Shown here in pieces: positions 36,189-45,134 of a stretch of 64,000 bases of DNA. Position 1 is the first letter of the stretch; each line of letters starts with the position of its first letter. The notes under the pieces were generated by a model. That model saw only the letters and a list, made by a program, of their open reading frames with translations, made no database searches and was not told the DNA's origin. This DNA is from Rhizobium leguminosarum bv. trifolii WSM2297 (GTDB lineage: Bacteria > Pseudomonadota > Alphaproteobacteria > Rhizobiales > Rhizobiaceae). The stretch is from positions 248,001-312,000 of the forward strand of contig NZ_JH719395.1 in NCBI RefSeq assembly GCF_000271845.1, written 5' to 3'. The position numbers and the translations under genes are program-made.

Positions 36189-37358
36189 ATGTGGCTCAGC
36201 AATTTCACCCTCGTTCTCCCAGACGAGGTGGTGAGTGAAGGTTCCGTGCGTGTCGAGGATGGCGCCATCGCCGAGGTCCGGCCTGAATTGGTTGCGGGTG
36301 CTGCCATCGACGGCGGCGGCCGGCTGCTGATGCCCGGTTTCGTCGATCTCCACGGCGACATGATCGAGCGCGAGATCGCGCCGCGGCCGAATGCGACGAT
36401 GCCGATCGATTTCGGCATCCACGAACTCGACAAGAAGCTTGCCGCAGCCGGCGTCACCACGGCCTTCGCCGCCGTCTCCTTCGCCACCGAAAGCGTCTAC
36501 GGCCACGTCCGCTCGCTGGAGACGACCTCGGCGGTGATCGAGGGCATCAACCGCCTGCGCGACGATCTGCTGATCGACCACCGCGTGCACGCCCGCTACG
36601 AAATCACCAATGTCGGCGCCGCTCCTGCGCTCGAACGCCTGCTGAATGCCGACCAGATCGATATGGTCTCGCTCACCGACCACACACCCGGCCAGGGCCA
36701 GTACAACAACCTGCAAAGCTACATCCTCAGCATTTCCGAGCGCCGCGCCATCTCCGAGGAAATGGCCGCCGAGATTGTCGCCAAGCGCATCGCCATGCGC
36801 AGCAATCCCGAGATCGAGGCCAAGCTGAGAGAGATCGTCGCGCTGTCGCTGAAGCACAAGCTGTCGCTGGCCTCGCATGACGATGACAGCGTCGAGAAAG
36901 TCGCCGAGATGCACGACCTCGGCGTCACCATCAGCGAGTTTCCGGTCACCGCGCCTGCGGCGGAAGAGGCGCGCCGCCGCGGCCTCTGGACGCTGATGGG
37001 CGCGCCGAACGCCCTGCGCGGCCAGTCGATGTCTGGCAATCTCAGCGCCCTGGACGCCGCAAGAGCCGGCCTACTCAGCATCATCGCCGCCGACTATCAC
37101 CCCGCCGCCTTCGTGCCCGGCATCTTCAAGCTCGCCGACATGGTCGAGGGCGGCCTCCCGGCAGCCGTCGCCATGGCGACCGGCAACGCCGCCCGCTCTG
37201 CCGGCCTCCTGGATCGCGGCGAAATCGCCATCGGCCAGCGCGCCGATCTGGTGGTGGTCGAGCCGGGCGATATCAATCGCATCCGCGCGACATTCCGCGC
37301 CGGCCGCTTTGTTTACAGCGACGGGACGCTGCATCCATTGCGGGCACTGGCGGCTTAG
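36189..37358 (+). CDS. phnM: PhnM-like alpha-D-ribose 1-methylphosphonate 5-triphosphate diphosphatase
   Basis: A 389-residue amidohydrolase with high similarity to PhnM, which in the C-P lyase pathway releases pyrophosphate from the ribosyl phosphonate triphosphate. Metal ligands are in VDLHGDMIER (about residue 60), later Asp/His positions in LASHDDDSV and AADYHPAAF, and EIAIGQRADLVVV near the end is the amidohydrolase C-terminal sheet. No other phn gene lies in the window, so this may be a stand-alone paralogue of altered substrate. ATG at 36189 has CAGGAGA upstream. Confidence 0.8.
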   Translation: MWLSNFTLVLPDEVVSEGSVRVEDGAIAEVRPELVAGAAIDGGGRLLMPGFVDLHGDMIEREIAPRPNATMPIDFGIHELDKKLAAAGVTTAFAAVSFATESVYGHVRSLETTSAVIEGINRLRDDLLIDHRVHARYEITNVGAAPALERLLNADQIDMVSLTDHTPGQGQYNNLQSYILSISERRAISEEMAAEIVAKRIAMRSNPEIEAKLREIVALSLKHKLSLASHDDDSVEKVAEMHDLGVTISEFPVTAPAAEEARRRGLWTLMGAPNALRGQSMSGNLSALDAARAGLLSIIAADYHPAAFVPGIFKLADMVEGGLPAAVAMATGNAARSAGLLDRGEIAIGQRADLVVVEPGDINRIRATFRAGRFVYSDGTLHPLRALAA

Positions 37359-37574
37359 CTCCGATAAAATCGATCAATCGTGTTCGTGTGCAGGCATAGC
37401 CAAAAGGAAATCGCTTTGGCTGCTAATTGCAACGAGATCATATCTCGCCACCAATAAAACTTTAGCTTACTCTCTGGCGGTTATTTCAACTTTGACGCGG
37501 TATATTAGGTCAAAGGGAAAAATCATGAGCTGGAAGATTTTCGCTATATGCAGCGCAATTTCTTACATCTGGGG
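37359..37574. other. AT-richer gap before a decayed gene
   Basis: 216 bp, visibly less GC-rich than the flanking housekeeping genes, without a convincing gene. A start at 37525 gives only a 35-codon frame that ends within the decayed HlyD remnant in a different frame and is not supported. This is the left side of a low-GC patch that runs through the acyltransferase gene. Confidence 0.5.
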
Positions 37575-37865
37575 CGCCAGAGGGTGCATCTGCGGTTCTG
37601 TGCCTTCAGTCAGCGAAGCACGCCGGAGCTGAGTAGGGTGGTTAGCAGTGTTGAAGCAGACCTGCCGAGCGATCAGCGGCCGGGCCTCAGCTCCTACGTC
37701 GTCCGTACCGAGGTTTCGGACGGCGAATGGCAGAGGCTTGGCCAGGTCACGCCCGTCCCCGGCATGCCGGTCGAGGTCTTCCCACAGACCGGCGAGCCAA
37801 CATCGCTGGCATTTTTCACGAAACCTTTCACGGATCAGGGCGCGCGAGCCTTCAAGGAAGAATAA
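37575..37865 (+). pseudogene. C-terminal remnant of a HlyD/PrsE-type secretion adaptor
   Basis: The frame from 37575 to the TAA at 37863-37865 reads as the last 95 residues or so of a type I secretion membrane-fusion protein: RVHLRFCAFSQRSTPEL (cf. the family's LRF.AF.QR.TPEL), SDQRPGLSSYVVR, the GMPVEVFPQTGEPT segment, and a KPFTDQGARAFKEE end. No start codon, signal anchor or coiled coil of a full adaptor (normally over 400 residues) is present, so the gene has lost at least three quarters of its length. The acyltransferase begins 4 bp later. Confidence 0.8.
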
Positions 37866-37869
37866 AAAG

Positions 37870-39036
37870 ATGCAGCGCCTTGATCACCGACCGGGGGAAG
37901 AAACGCTTCTGACCACTGCCGACGCACTTGGACGTTCAGCGTTCCCTGTGCCTGCGTATACTGGTCCGACCGACGCCCAGGACCTCGGTCGCGGCACAGA
38001 TCTAACGAAAGACCGCTTTATCTTTCTAGACCGGCTTCGAGGAATTGCGGCGCTATCGGTGGCTCTGTTACATGCCAGCCAGGTTTTTGGCTTCAATCTC
38101 AATTCTCACGCCTATCTGGCCGTGGACTTCTTCTTTTGCCTGAGCGGCTTCGTGCTCGCAAATGCGTACGATCAGAAACTGAGATCGGGCATTCTGCGGA
38201 GCCCTGTGTTCCTCCTGAAACGCATGGTGCGGCTTTATCCCATGATCGTGGTCGGTGTTGGCTTGGGCGTTCTCGCGTTGCAGGTCGCTTACGGGCCAGG
38301 GGTTCCTCTCGCGGATGTTTCAATTCTTGCCGTCGGCGCGTTACTCTTGTTGCCGGTGGGGTTTCTGGTGGGGCAAGAGGCGTTCGCGATCAACAATCCG
38401 CTTTGGTCCATCTTTTTCGAAATAGTGGCTGGCGTAATTTATGGATCGGTTGCTCGCCGAAGAATTCGTTTTTGGCACGAGATAGCCGCTCTCGCGTCGC
38501 TGGCAGCGGCGCTTTTCGCAGTTGTCTCGATCGAAGGCACTATCGGGCCAGTTGGATTTGGGAACTTGCGAGCGTTTTTTGAAGGATTCATCAGGACTGG
38601 CTTTTCGTTCCTTGCCGGTATCCTGATCTTCCGCTGGCAAATCATTCACCGTATCCCGGCGGTACGACCTCAAATCCCGCTTTTCGTCCTGATGGCTGTT
38701 CTATTTTTCCCGTTTGCCGTCCCAAGAGACATCTACGACTTCTTCTGCATAGCGGTCATTATCCCGATCGTGGTCGCGCTCGCGGCTGCAGTTGCGCAGA
38801 CTGAGGAGAAGTCACTCGCTGCCTACCTTGGGCAGTTGTCTTATCCCCTTTACATCGTTCATTTGCCCGTTATTCAGCTTGGATCTTATTTCCAAAGCGC
38901 CACAAACAGCTTTATTCCATTGCCGATCGCCGTGATCTGCACGCTCTTGGCTGCTGTTGCTGGGGCTCATTTTCTCTACACCCAGTTCGATAGACCCATT
39001 CGCGCTTATCTAAGTCGCAGGTTTTCCCTGAACTAA
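37870..39036 (+). CDS. Acyltransferase family 3 membrane protein (OafA/ExoH type)
   Basis: A 388-residue integral membrane protein with about ten hydrophobic helices. Family features: FIFLDRLRGIAALSVALLHA (catalytic-type His after the RGIAA segment) and AVDFFFCLSGFVL. Such enzymes transfer acetyl or succinyl groups to surface sugars (exopolysaccharide, O-antigen, Nod factor). Codon use is less GC-biased than in neighbours, with more A and T at third positions, suggesting recent transfer. Start ATG 37870 is 4 bp after the adaptor remnant stop. It ends 1 bp before the purN stop on the other strand. Confidence 0.85.
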   Translation: MQRLDHRPGEETLLTTADALGRSAFPVPAYTGPTDAQDLGRGTDLTKDRFIFLDRLRGIAALSVALLHASQVFGFNLNSHAYLAVDFFFCLSGFVLANAYDQKLRSGILRSPVFLLKRMVRLYPMIVVGVGLGVLALQVAYGPGVPLADVSILAVGALLLLPVGFLVGQEAFAINNPLWSIFFEIVAGVIYGSVARRRIRFWHEIAALASLAAALFAVVSIEGTIGPVGFGNLRAFFEGFIRTGFSFLAGILIFRWQIIHRIPAVRPQIPLFVLMAVLFFPFAVPRDIYDFFCIAVIIPIVVALAAAVAQTEEKSLAAYLGQLSYPLYIVHLPVIQLGSYFQSATNSFIPLPIAVICTLLAAVAGAHFLYTQFDRPIRAYLSRRFSLN

Positions 39037-39037
39037 C

Positions 39038-39709
39038 TTAGGCGCGGTCGCAGATCAGCGAGATGAGCTGGGCCTTGGGTGCGCCAGTTGAAGCCTCGGC
39101 GCCGACGGCCTTGCCGCCTTCCATGCTCACGCGGCCTTCGGCAAAGAGCCGCAGGGCCTGCGGATAGATCTGGTGCTCGATGGTCAGCACCCGCGCCGCC
39201 AGGCTTTCGGCCGTGTCGCCGGAGAGAATCGGCACCGCCGCCTGGCCGATGGTCGGTCCCTCATCCATGGCTTCGGTGACGAAATGCACGGTGCAGCCGG
39301 CGATGCGCATGCCGGCGTCGATGGCGCGCTGATGGGTATGCAGGCCCGGAAACAGCGGCAGCAGGGAAGGGTGGATGTTGAGCATACGGCCTTCATAACG
39401 CTGGATGAAGGTCGCCGTCAGCAGCCGCATGTAGCCTGCCAGGCAGAGGATGTCGGGGGAAAGCGTGTCGAGTGCGGCAAAGATCGCCGCCTCATGCGCA
39501 TCCTTGCTGTCATATTCTTTACGAGGGAAGGCGAAGGTGGCGATACCCTCGGCGGCCGCCTTGGCAAGCCCGCCGGCATCCGGCTTGTCGGAAATCACGC
39601 CGACGATTTCGGCCGGGTAATCGGCGGCCTTCGCCGCGGCGATCAGCGCCATCATGTTGGAGCCGCTGCCTGATATGAAGACGACGACGCGTTTGCGCGG
39701 CGTGCTCAT
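39038..39709 (-). CDS. purN: Phosphoribosylglycinamide formyltransferase
   Basis: Third step of de novo purine synthesis, using 10-formyl-tetrahydrofolate. The 223-residue protein has [13 protein letters not shown] at the N-terminus, the catalytic Asn and His in [14 protein letters not shown] (about residues 105-118) and the catalytic Asp in [11 protein letters not shown]. The start overlaps the purM stop by four bases (ATGA). A purM-purN operon is conserved in alphaproteobacteria. Confidence 0.96.
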   Translation of the reverse strand: MSTPRKRVVVFISGSGSNMMALIAAAKAADYPAEIVGVISDKPDAGGLAKAAAEGIATFAFPRKEYDSKDAHEAAIFAALDTLSPDILCLAGYMRLLTATFIQRYEGRMLNIHPSLLPLFPGLHTHQRAIDAGMRIAGCTVHFVTEAMDEGPTIGQAAVPILSGDTAESLAARVLTIEHQIYPQALRLFAEGRVSMEGGKAVGAEASTGAPKAQLISLICDRA

Positions 39710-40779
39710 AGGGCAAGCGTGCCCTTGTAAACCGTGCCGGCAGCACCCTCGTCGCGGGCGATCATCCGGCCGAGCGTGATGACGGTCTCGCCCTCGGCTT
39801 CGAGGGCCGCGGAAACCGCCGCGACATTCTCAGAGTCGACGACGGTGATCATGCCGACGCCGCAGTTGAAGGTGCGCAGCATTTCCTTGGCTTCGACGCC
39901 GCCCATCTTGGCGAGCCACGAAAACACCTTGGGAACCTTGACGGCGGTCAGATCGATCTCGGCTGCCAGATGCTTCGGCAGCACGCGCGGAATATTTTCC
40001 GGGAAGCCGCCGCCGGTGATATGGGCCAGCGCCTTGATAGCTCCGGTCTCGCGGATCGCCTTCAGAAGCGGCTTCACGTAGATGCGGGTCGGCGTTAGCA
40101 GCGCTTCGCCGAGCTTCTTGCCTTCGGCGAACGGGGCCGGCGCATCCCAGCCGAGGCCGGAGAGCTCGACGATCTTGCGCACCAGCGAGAAGCCATTGGA
40201 GTGGACGCCGGAGGAAGCAAGGCCGAGGATCACGTCGCCCTCGGCAATATCGCCGGAGGGCAGCAGCTTGCCGCGTTCGGCAGCGCCGACGGCAAAACCG
40301 GCGAGATCGTAATCGCCGGAGGAATACATGCCGGGCATTTCGGCCGTCTCGCCGCCGATCAGCGCACAGCCGGCCTCCCGGCAGCCGGCGGCGATGCCGC
40401 CGACGATCGCTGCACCCTGGTCGGGGTCGAGCTTGCCGGTGGCGAAATAATCGAGGAAGAACAGCGGCTCGGCGCCCTGCACCACGAGATCGTTGACGCA
40501 CATGGCGACGAGGTCGATACCGACGGTGTCGTGATAATCGGCATCGATGGCGATCTTCAGCTTGGTGCCGACGCCGTCATTGGCGGCGACCAGAACCGGA
40601 TCGGTAAAGCCTGCGGCCTTGAGATCGAAGAGCCCGCCGAAGCCGCCGATTTCGCCGTCGGCGCCCGGGCGGCGGGTCGAGCGGACCGCCGGTTTGATCT
40701 TCTCGACGAGGAGGTTGCCGGCATCGATGTCGACGCCCGCGTCGCTGTAGGTCAGGCCGTTTTTCCCAGACTGGCTCAT
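39706..40779 (-). CDS. purM: Phosphoribosylformylglycinamidine cyclo-ligase
   Basis: Fifth step of purine synthesis, closing the imidazole ring with ATP. The 357-residue protein shows the AIR-synthase core: [13 protein letters not shown] at the N-terminus, [19 protein letters not shown] and the conserved [14 protein letters not shown]. It is transcribed first in the purM-purN pair. The 245-bp region to the divergent permease gene holds its promoter; no purine-repressor site could be recognised. Confidence 0.96.
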   Translation of the reverse strand: MSQSGKNGLTYSDAGVDIDAGNLLVEKIKPAVRSTRRPGADGEIGGFGGLFDLKAAGFTDPVLVAANDGVGTKLKIAIDADYHDTVGIDLVAMCVNDLVVQGAEPLFFLDYFATGKLDPDQGAAIVGGIAAGCREAGCALIGGETAEMPGMYSSGDYDLAGFAVGAAERGKLLPSGDIAEGDVILGLASSGVHSNGFSLVRKIVELSGLGWDAPAPFAEGKKLGEALLTPTRIYVKPLLKAIRETGAIKALAHITGGGFPENIPRVLPKHLAAEIDLTAVKVPKVFSWLAKMGGVEAKEMLRTFNCGVGMITVVDSENVAAVSAALEAEGETVITLGRMIARDEGAAGTVYKGTLAL

Positions 40780-41024
40780 GCTGGTCTCCGATGGCTATTT
40801 CAGGCGGCAGACACGCCGCGTCATCTGCCGGTCGCAATTGCATGACAGGGGCGTTTATGCAAGCGCCGCATGGCAAAAGCCCCCAATTTCCCGCGTCTTC
40901 CCCGAGCCTTTCCGGGATTTGGCGCGACAGGGTTGACCATCTTCGCGCCTGCATCCTATGTGCTGAATGGCCGCGTCGGTTCGGACGCGGCGTTTGGCGG
41001 CGGAAAGCGATCAGCGGGGAAGCG

Positions 41025-42149
41025 ATGCCACAGCAAGTCAGCGGCAACAGTCTCAAGCGTCAGATTTTCTTCTGGCTGATCGTGCTCGTCTTCTTCATCG
41101 CCTTTCTCTATGTCTTCAGCTCGATCCTGCTGCCCTTCATCGCCGGCATGGCGATCGCCTATTTCCTCGATCCTGTGGCCGATCGGCTGGAACGCCTGGG
41201 TCTGAGCCGCATGATGGCGACGGTCGGCATCCTCATCGCCTTCGTCATCGTCTTTGCGCTGGCGCTGATGATCCTCATTCCCGTGCTGATCAGCCAGTTC
41301 AACGATTTCGCCGAGCGCCTGCCGGGTTATATCAGCCAGCTGCAGCAGTTCATCGACAATTCGAAAAACTCGCTGCTGCCGGACTGGGTCAGGAGCCAGG
41401 CCGGCACGATCAAGGATAATTTCTCCGGCATCCTCTCCGAAGGCATGGGCTTCCTCACCGGGCTCTTCGCGCAGATCTGGAATTCCGGCAAGGCGATCGT
41501 CGACGTCATATCGCTGCTTGTCGTCACCCCGGTCGTCGCCTTCTACATCCTGCTCGATTGGGATCGCATGGTCGCCAAGGTCGACCAGTGGATCCCGCGC
41601 GATTATATCAGCGACGTCCGCCAGATCGCCAGCGAGATCGATCAGGCGATCGCCGGCTTCATCCGCGGCCAGGGCTCGCTCTGCCTCATCCTCGGCATTT
41701 ATTATGCCGCCGGCCTGTCTCTCGTCGGTCTGAATTTCGGCCTGCTGATCGGCCTCTTTGCCGGCATGATCAGTTTCATTCCCTATGTCGGCTCGCTGGT
41801 AGGCCTTGTTCTCGCCCTCGGCGTGGCGATCGTCCAGTTCTGGCCGAATTATGCGTGGATCGGCCTGGTGCTCGCCGTTTTCTTCAGCGGCCAGTTCCTG
41901 GAAGGCAACATCCTGCAGCCGAAGCTCGTCGGCTCCAGCGTCGGGCTGCATCCGGTCTGGCTGATGTTTGCGCTTTTTGCCTTCGGCGCCCTCTTCGGTT
42001 TCGTCGGTCTTCTGGTCGCCGTGCCGGCGGCGGCTGCCGTCGGCGTGCTTGTTCGTTTCGCGCTTTCGCGTTACCTTCAGAGCGATCTTTATTTTGGCGG
42101 GTCATCAGGCGGCCGCGCCCGGAAGACGAAATCAGTTCCCAATGAATGA
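41025..42149 (+). CDS. AI-2E family permease (PerM-like)
   Basis: A 374-residue polytopic membrane protein of the AI-2E/PerM transporter family. Two N-terminal helices (ILLPFIAGMAIAYFLDPVAD), a soluble stretch of about 80 residues and six further helices with the family motif GLFAGMISFIPYVGS and QPKLVGSSVGLHPVW. Substrates vary in the family; the name does not prove autoinducer export. ATG at 41025 has GCGGGGAA upstream; a long open extension to 40791 is not supported. The stop overlaps the hdaA start by 8 bp. Confidence 0.88.
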   Translation: MPQQVSGNSLKRQIFFWLIVLVFFIAFLYVFSSILLPFIAGMAIAYFLDPVADRLERLGLSRMMATVGILIAFVIVFALALMILIPVLISQFNDFAERLPGYISQLQQFIDNSKNSLLPDWVRSQAGTIKDNFSGILSEGMGFLTGLFAQIWNSGKAIVDVISLLVVTPVVAFYILLDWDRMVAKVDQWIPRDYISDVRQIASEIDQAIAGFIRGQGSLCLILGIYYAAGLSLVGLNFGLLIGLFAGMISFIPYVGSLVGLVLALGVAIVQFWPNYAWIGLVLAVFFSGQFLEGNILQPKLVGSSVGLHPVWLMFALFAFGALFGFVGLLVAVPAAAAVGVLVRFALSRYLQSDLYFGGSSGGRARKTKSVPNE

Positions 42150-42855
42150 CGTGAAGAACGCTGATCCGAAGCGCAAGGCCGGAGAGCAGCTGCCGCTGGT
42201 CTTTTCGCACGATGCCGCAAGCGGACGTGACGATCTCCTGATTTCGGAGCGTCTCGCTGCTGCCGTGTCGATCGTCGATGCCTGGCCCGCCTGGCCGTCG
42301 CCGGTTGTTGTGCTCGCCGGGCCGGTCGGTTCGGGAAAATCGCATCTCGCCCGCATCTGGCGGGAGTTGAGCGGCGCCGTCGACATCCATCCCGAACTTG
42401 GCTCGGACGCTGCTATTGTCGCCGCCGCCGGCCCGGTTTTATTCGAGGATGCCGACCGCCGCGGTTTCGACGACAATGCGCTCTTCCACGTCATCAACAG
42501 CGTGCGTGAAAACGGCACCAACCTGTTGATCACAAGCCGTCTCTGGCCGATCTCCTGGCCGGTTTTGCTGCCGGATCTGCGCTCGCGCCTGAAAGCGGCA
42601 ACCGTCGTCGAGATCGGCGAACCGGACGAGGCGCTGTTGTCGCAGGTGATCGTCAAGCTGTTTGCCGACCGGCAGCTTTATATAGATGACAAACTCGTGC
42701 TCTATATCGTCAACCGGATGGAGCGGTCGCTGAACGCGGCCCAGACGATCGTCGAAAGGCTTGACCGGCTGGCCCTGTCGCGTGGCGCGAAAATCACCCG
42801 GGCTCTGGCTGCTGAAGTATTGAATGAATTGGGAAATTCGGAGCCGGCCGATTGA
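42142..42855 (+). CDS. hdaA: DnaA-related replication regulator HdaA
   Basis: A 237-residue member of the Hda family: a short N-terminus with the clamp-binding-like QLPLVF motif (about residues 17-22), and an AAA+ domain with Walker A GPVGSGKSHLARIW. It lacks the DnaA DNA-binding domain. In alphaproteobacteria HdaA with the sliding clamp stimulates DnaA-ATP hydrolysis after replication starts. The start lies within the 3' end of the permease gene, so they are co-translated. ppk follows 62 bp downstream with its own likely PhoB-type promoter. Confidence 0.88.
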   Translation: MNDVKNADPKRKAGEQLPLVFSHDAASGRDDLLISERLAAAVSIVDAWPAWPSPVVVLAGPVGSGKSHLARIWRELSGAVDIHPELGSDAAIVAAAGPVLFEDADRRGFDDNALFHVINSVRENGTNLLITSRLWPISWPVLLPDLRSRLKAATVVEIGEPDEALLSQVIVKLFADRQLYIDDKLVLYIVNRMERSLNAAQTIVERLDRLALSRGAKITRALAAEVLNELGNSEPAD

Positions 42856-42887
42856 CTGTCACAGTTCCGTCGTGAAACTGATATAAT
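42856..42887 (+). promoter_or_regulatory. Candidate PHO box and -10 element upstream of ppk
   Basis: Two 11-bp units, CTGTCACAGTT (42856-42866) and CCGTCGTGAAA (42867-42877), resemble the PhoB repeat CTGTCAT-N4 twice. An exact TATAAT follows at 42882-42887, 8 bp after the second 7-mer, close to the usual spacing of about 10. No -35 is needed in PhoB-dependent promoters. The ppk ATG is at 42918. Confidence 0.65.
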
Positions 42888-42917
42888 TGCCTTCGGCGAT
42901 TGAGAACGGGGTAGACC

Positions 42918-45122
42918 ATGGATAGCGCAGTCGCAGAACATCAGGAACTCACTCCGGAAACCAACGACAATACCCCCCCGCTGGAAGAGCTGCTCAAGAG
43001 CCCCGAGCGCTTCATCAACCGCGAATTCTCCTGGCTGCAGTTCAACCGCCGTGTCCTGGAAGAAACCTTGAATACCGAGCATCCGCTGCTCGAGCGTGTC
43101 CGCTTCCTCTCGATCTCTGCCGCCAACCTCGATGAATTCTTCATGGTGCGTGTCGCCGGCCTCGAGGGCCAGGTGCGCCAGAACATCGCCATCCGCAGCC
43201 CCGACGGCAAGACGCCGGCCGAGCAGCTCGATTCGATCCTGCAGGAGATCGACCATCTGCAGATGGAGCAGCAGGCTTCGCTCGCCGTGCTGCAGCAATA
43301 TCTTGCCAAGGAGGACATCCTGATCGTGCGTCCCGGCGCCTTGAGCGATGCTGACCGCCAGTGGCTGGCCGCCGAATTCGAGCAGGCAATCTTTCCGGTC
43401 TTGACGCCGCTGTCGATCGATCCGGCCCATCCGTTCCCCTTCATTCCGAATCTCGGCTTCTCGATCGGCCTGCAGCTCGTCAGCAAGAACGGCCGCGAGC
43501 CGATGACGGCGCTGCTGCGCCTGCCGGTGGCGCTCGATCGCTTCGTTCGTCTGCCGGACGATGGAAACACCATCCGCTACATCACCCTCGAAGATGTCGC
43601 CAACGTCTTCATCCACCGGCTCTACCCCGGTTACGAGGTGCAGGGCTCCGGTACGTTCCGCGTCATCCGCGACAGCGATATCGAAGTCGAGGAAGAGGCC
43701 GAGGATCTCGTCCGCTTCTTCGAAACGGCGCTGAAGCGCCGCCGCCGCGGCAAGGTTATCCGCATCGAGACCGATTCGGAAATGCCGGCGTCGCTGCGTC
43801 AGTTCGTCGTCCAGGCGCTGAATATCCCCGACAATCGCGTCGCCGTTCTGCCGGGCCTTCTGGCGTTGAACACCCTGTCGGAGATCACCAAGGCGCCGCG
43901 CGACGATCTGAGGTTTCTTCCCTACAATGCGCGATTTCCCGAGCGCGTCCGCGAACATGCCGGCGACTGCTTCGCCGCCATCCGCGAAAAGGACATGGTC
44001 GTCCATCACCCTTACGAATCCTTCGACGTGGTGGTCCAGTTTCTGCTCCAGGCTGCGCGCGATCCTGACGTCCTGGCGATAAAGCAGACGCTTTACCGCA
44101 CCTCCAACGACAGCCCGATCGTCCGCGCGCTGATCGACGCCGCCGAAGCCGGCAAGTCGGTGACGGCGCTGGTCGAGCTCAAGGCCCGCTTCGACGAAGA
44201 GGCGAACATCCGCTGGGCGCGCGATCTCGAGCGCGCCGGCGTGCAGGTCGTCTTCGGCTTTATCGAGCTCAAGACCCACGCCAAGATGTCGATGGTCGTG
44301 CGCCGCGAAGAAGGCAAGCTCCGGACCTATTGCCACTTGGGAACCGGCAACTACCACCCGATCACCGCGAAGATCTACACAGACCTGTCCTATTTCACCT
44401 GCAATCCGGTCATCGCCCACGACATGGCGAACATCTTCAACTTCATCACCGGCTACGGCGAACCGGAACAGGGCATGCAGCTTGCCATCTCGCCCTATAC
44501 GATGCGCCCGCGCATCCTGCGCCACATCGAGGAAGAGATTCAGCACGCCAAGAACGGCGCGCCGGCGGCGATCTGGATGAAGATGAATTCGCTTGTCGAT
44601 CCCGACATCATCGATGCGCTCTATCGCGCCAGCCATGCCGGCGTCGAGATCGATCTCGTCGTGCGCGGCATCTGCTGCCTGCGTCCGCAGGTGCCGGGCC
44701 TCTCGGAGAAGATCCGCGTCAAGTCGATCGTCGGCCGCTTCCTCGAGCACAGCCGCATCTTCTGCTTCGGCAACGGCCACGGCCTGCCGTCCGACAAGGC
44801 GCTGGTTTATATCGGTTCGGCCGACATGATGCCGAGAAACCTCGACCGCCGCGTCGAAACCATGGTTCCGCTGACCAACCCGACCGTTCACGAGCAAGTT
44901 TTGTCCCAGATTATGCTCGGCAACGTGATTGACAATCAGCAAAGCTACGAGATATTGCCCGACGGTACGTCGCGGCGCATGGAAGTGCGCAGAGGCGAGG
45001 AACCGTTCAATGCGCAGCAGTATTTCATGACCAATCCGAGCCTGTCGGGCCGTGGTGAAGCTCTGAAGTCCAGTGCGCCGAAGCTGATCGCCGGCCTGCT
45101 CGAAGGCCGCAACAACAAGTAA
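42918..45122 (+). CDS. ppk1: Polyphosphate kinase 1
   Basis: Reversibly polymerises the gamma-phosphate of ATP into polyphosphate through a phospho-His. The 734-residue protein has the N domain ([18 protein letters not shown]), the head domain and two PLD-like C domains; the catalytic His is in [14 protein letters not shown] near residue 453, with HLGTGNYHP following. ppx begins 12 bp downstream on the same strand. The possible PHO box at 42856-42877 suggests induction by phosphate starvation, with a role in phosphate storage. Confidence 0.97.
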   Translation: MDSAVAEHQELTPETNDNTPPLEELLKSPERFINREFSWLQFNRRVLEETLNTEHPLLERVRFLSISAANLDEFFMVRVAGLEGQVRQNIAIRSPDGKTPAEQLDSILQEIDHLQMEQQASLAVLQQYLAKEDILIVRPGALSDADRQWLAAEFEQAIFPVLTPLSIDPAHPFPFIPNLGFSIGLQLVSKNGREPMTALLRLPVALDRFVRLPDDGNTIRYITLEDVANVFIHRLYPGYEVQGSGTFRVIRDSDIEVEEEAEDLVRFFETALKRRRRGKVIRIETDSEMPASLRQFVVQALNIPDNRVAVLPGLLALNTLSEITKAPRDDLRFLPYNARFPERVREHAGDCFAAIREKDMVVHHPYESFDVVVQFLLQAARDPDVLAIKQTLYRTSNDSPIVRALIDAAEAGKSVTALVELKARFDEEANIRWARDLERAGVQVVFGFIELKTHAKMSMVVRREEGKLRTYCHLGTGNYHPITAKIYTDLSYFTCNPVIAHDMANIFNFITGYGEPEQGMQLAISPYTMRPRILRHIEEEIQHAKNGAPAAIWMKMNSLVDPDIIDALYRASHAGVEIDLVVRGICCLRPQVPGLSEKIRVKSIVGRFLEHSRIFCFGNGHGLPSDKALVYIGSADMMPRNLDRRVETMVPLTNPTVHEQVLSQIMLGNVIDNQQSYEILPDGTSRRMEVRRGEEPFNAQQYFMTNPSLSGRGEALKSSAPKLIAGLLEGRNNK

Positions 45123-45134
45123 AACTGGACCTAA

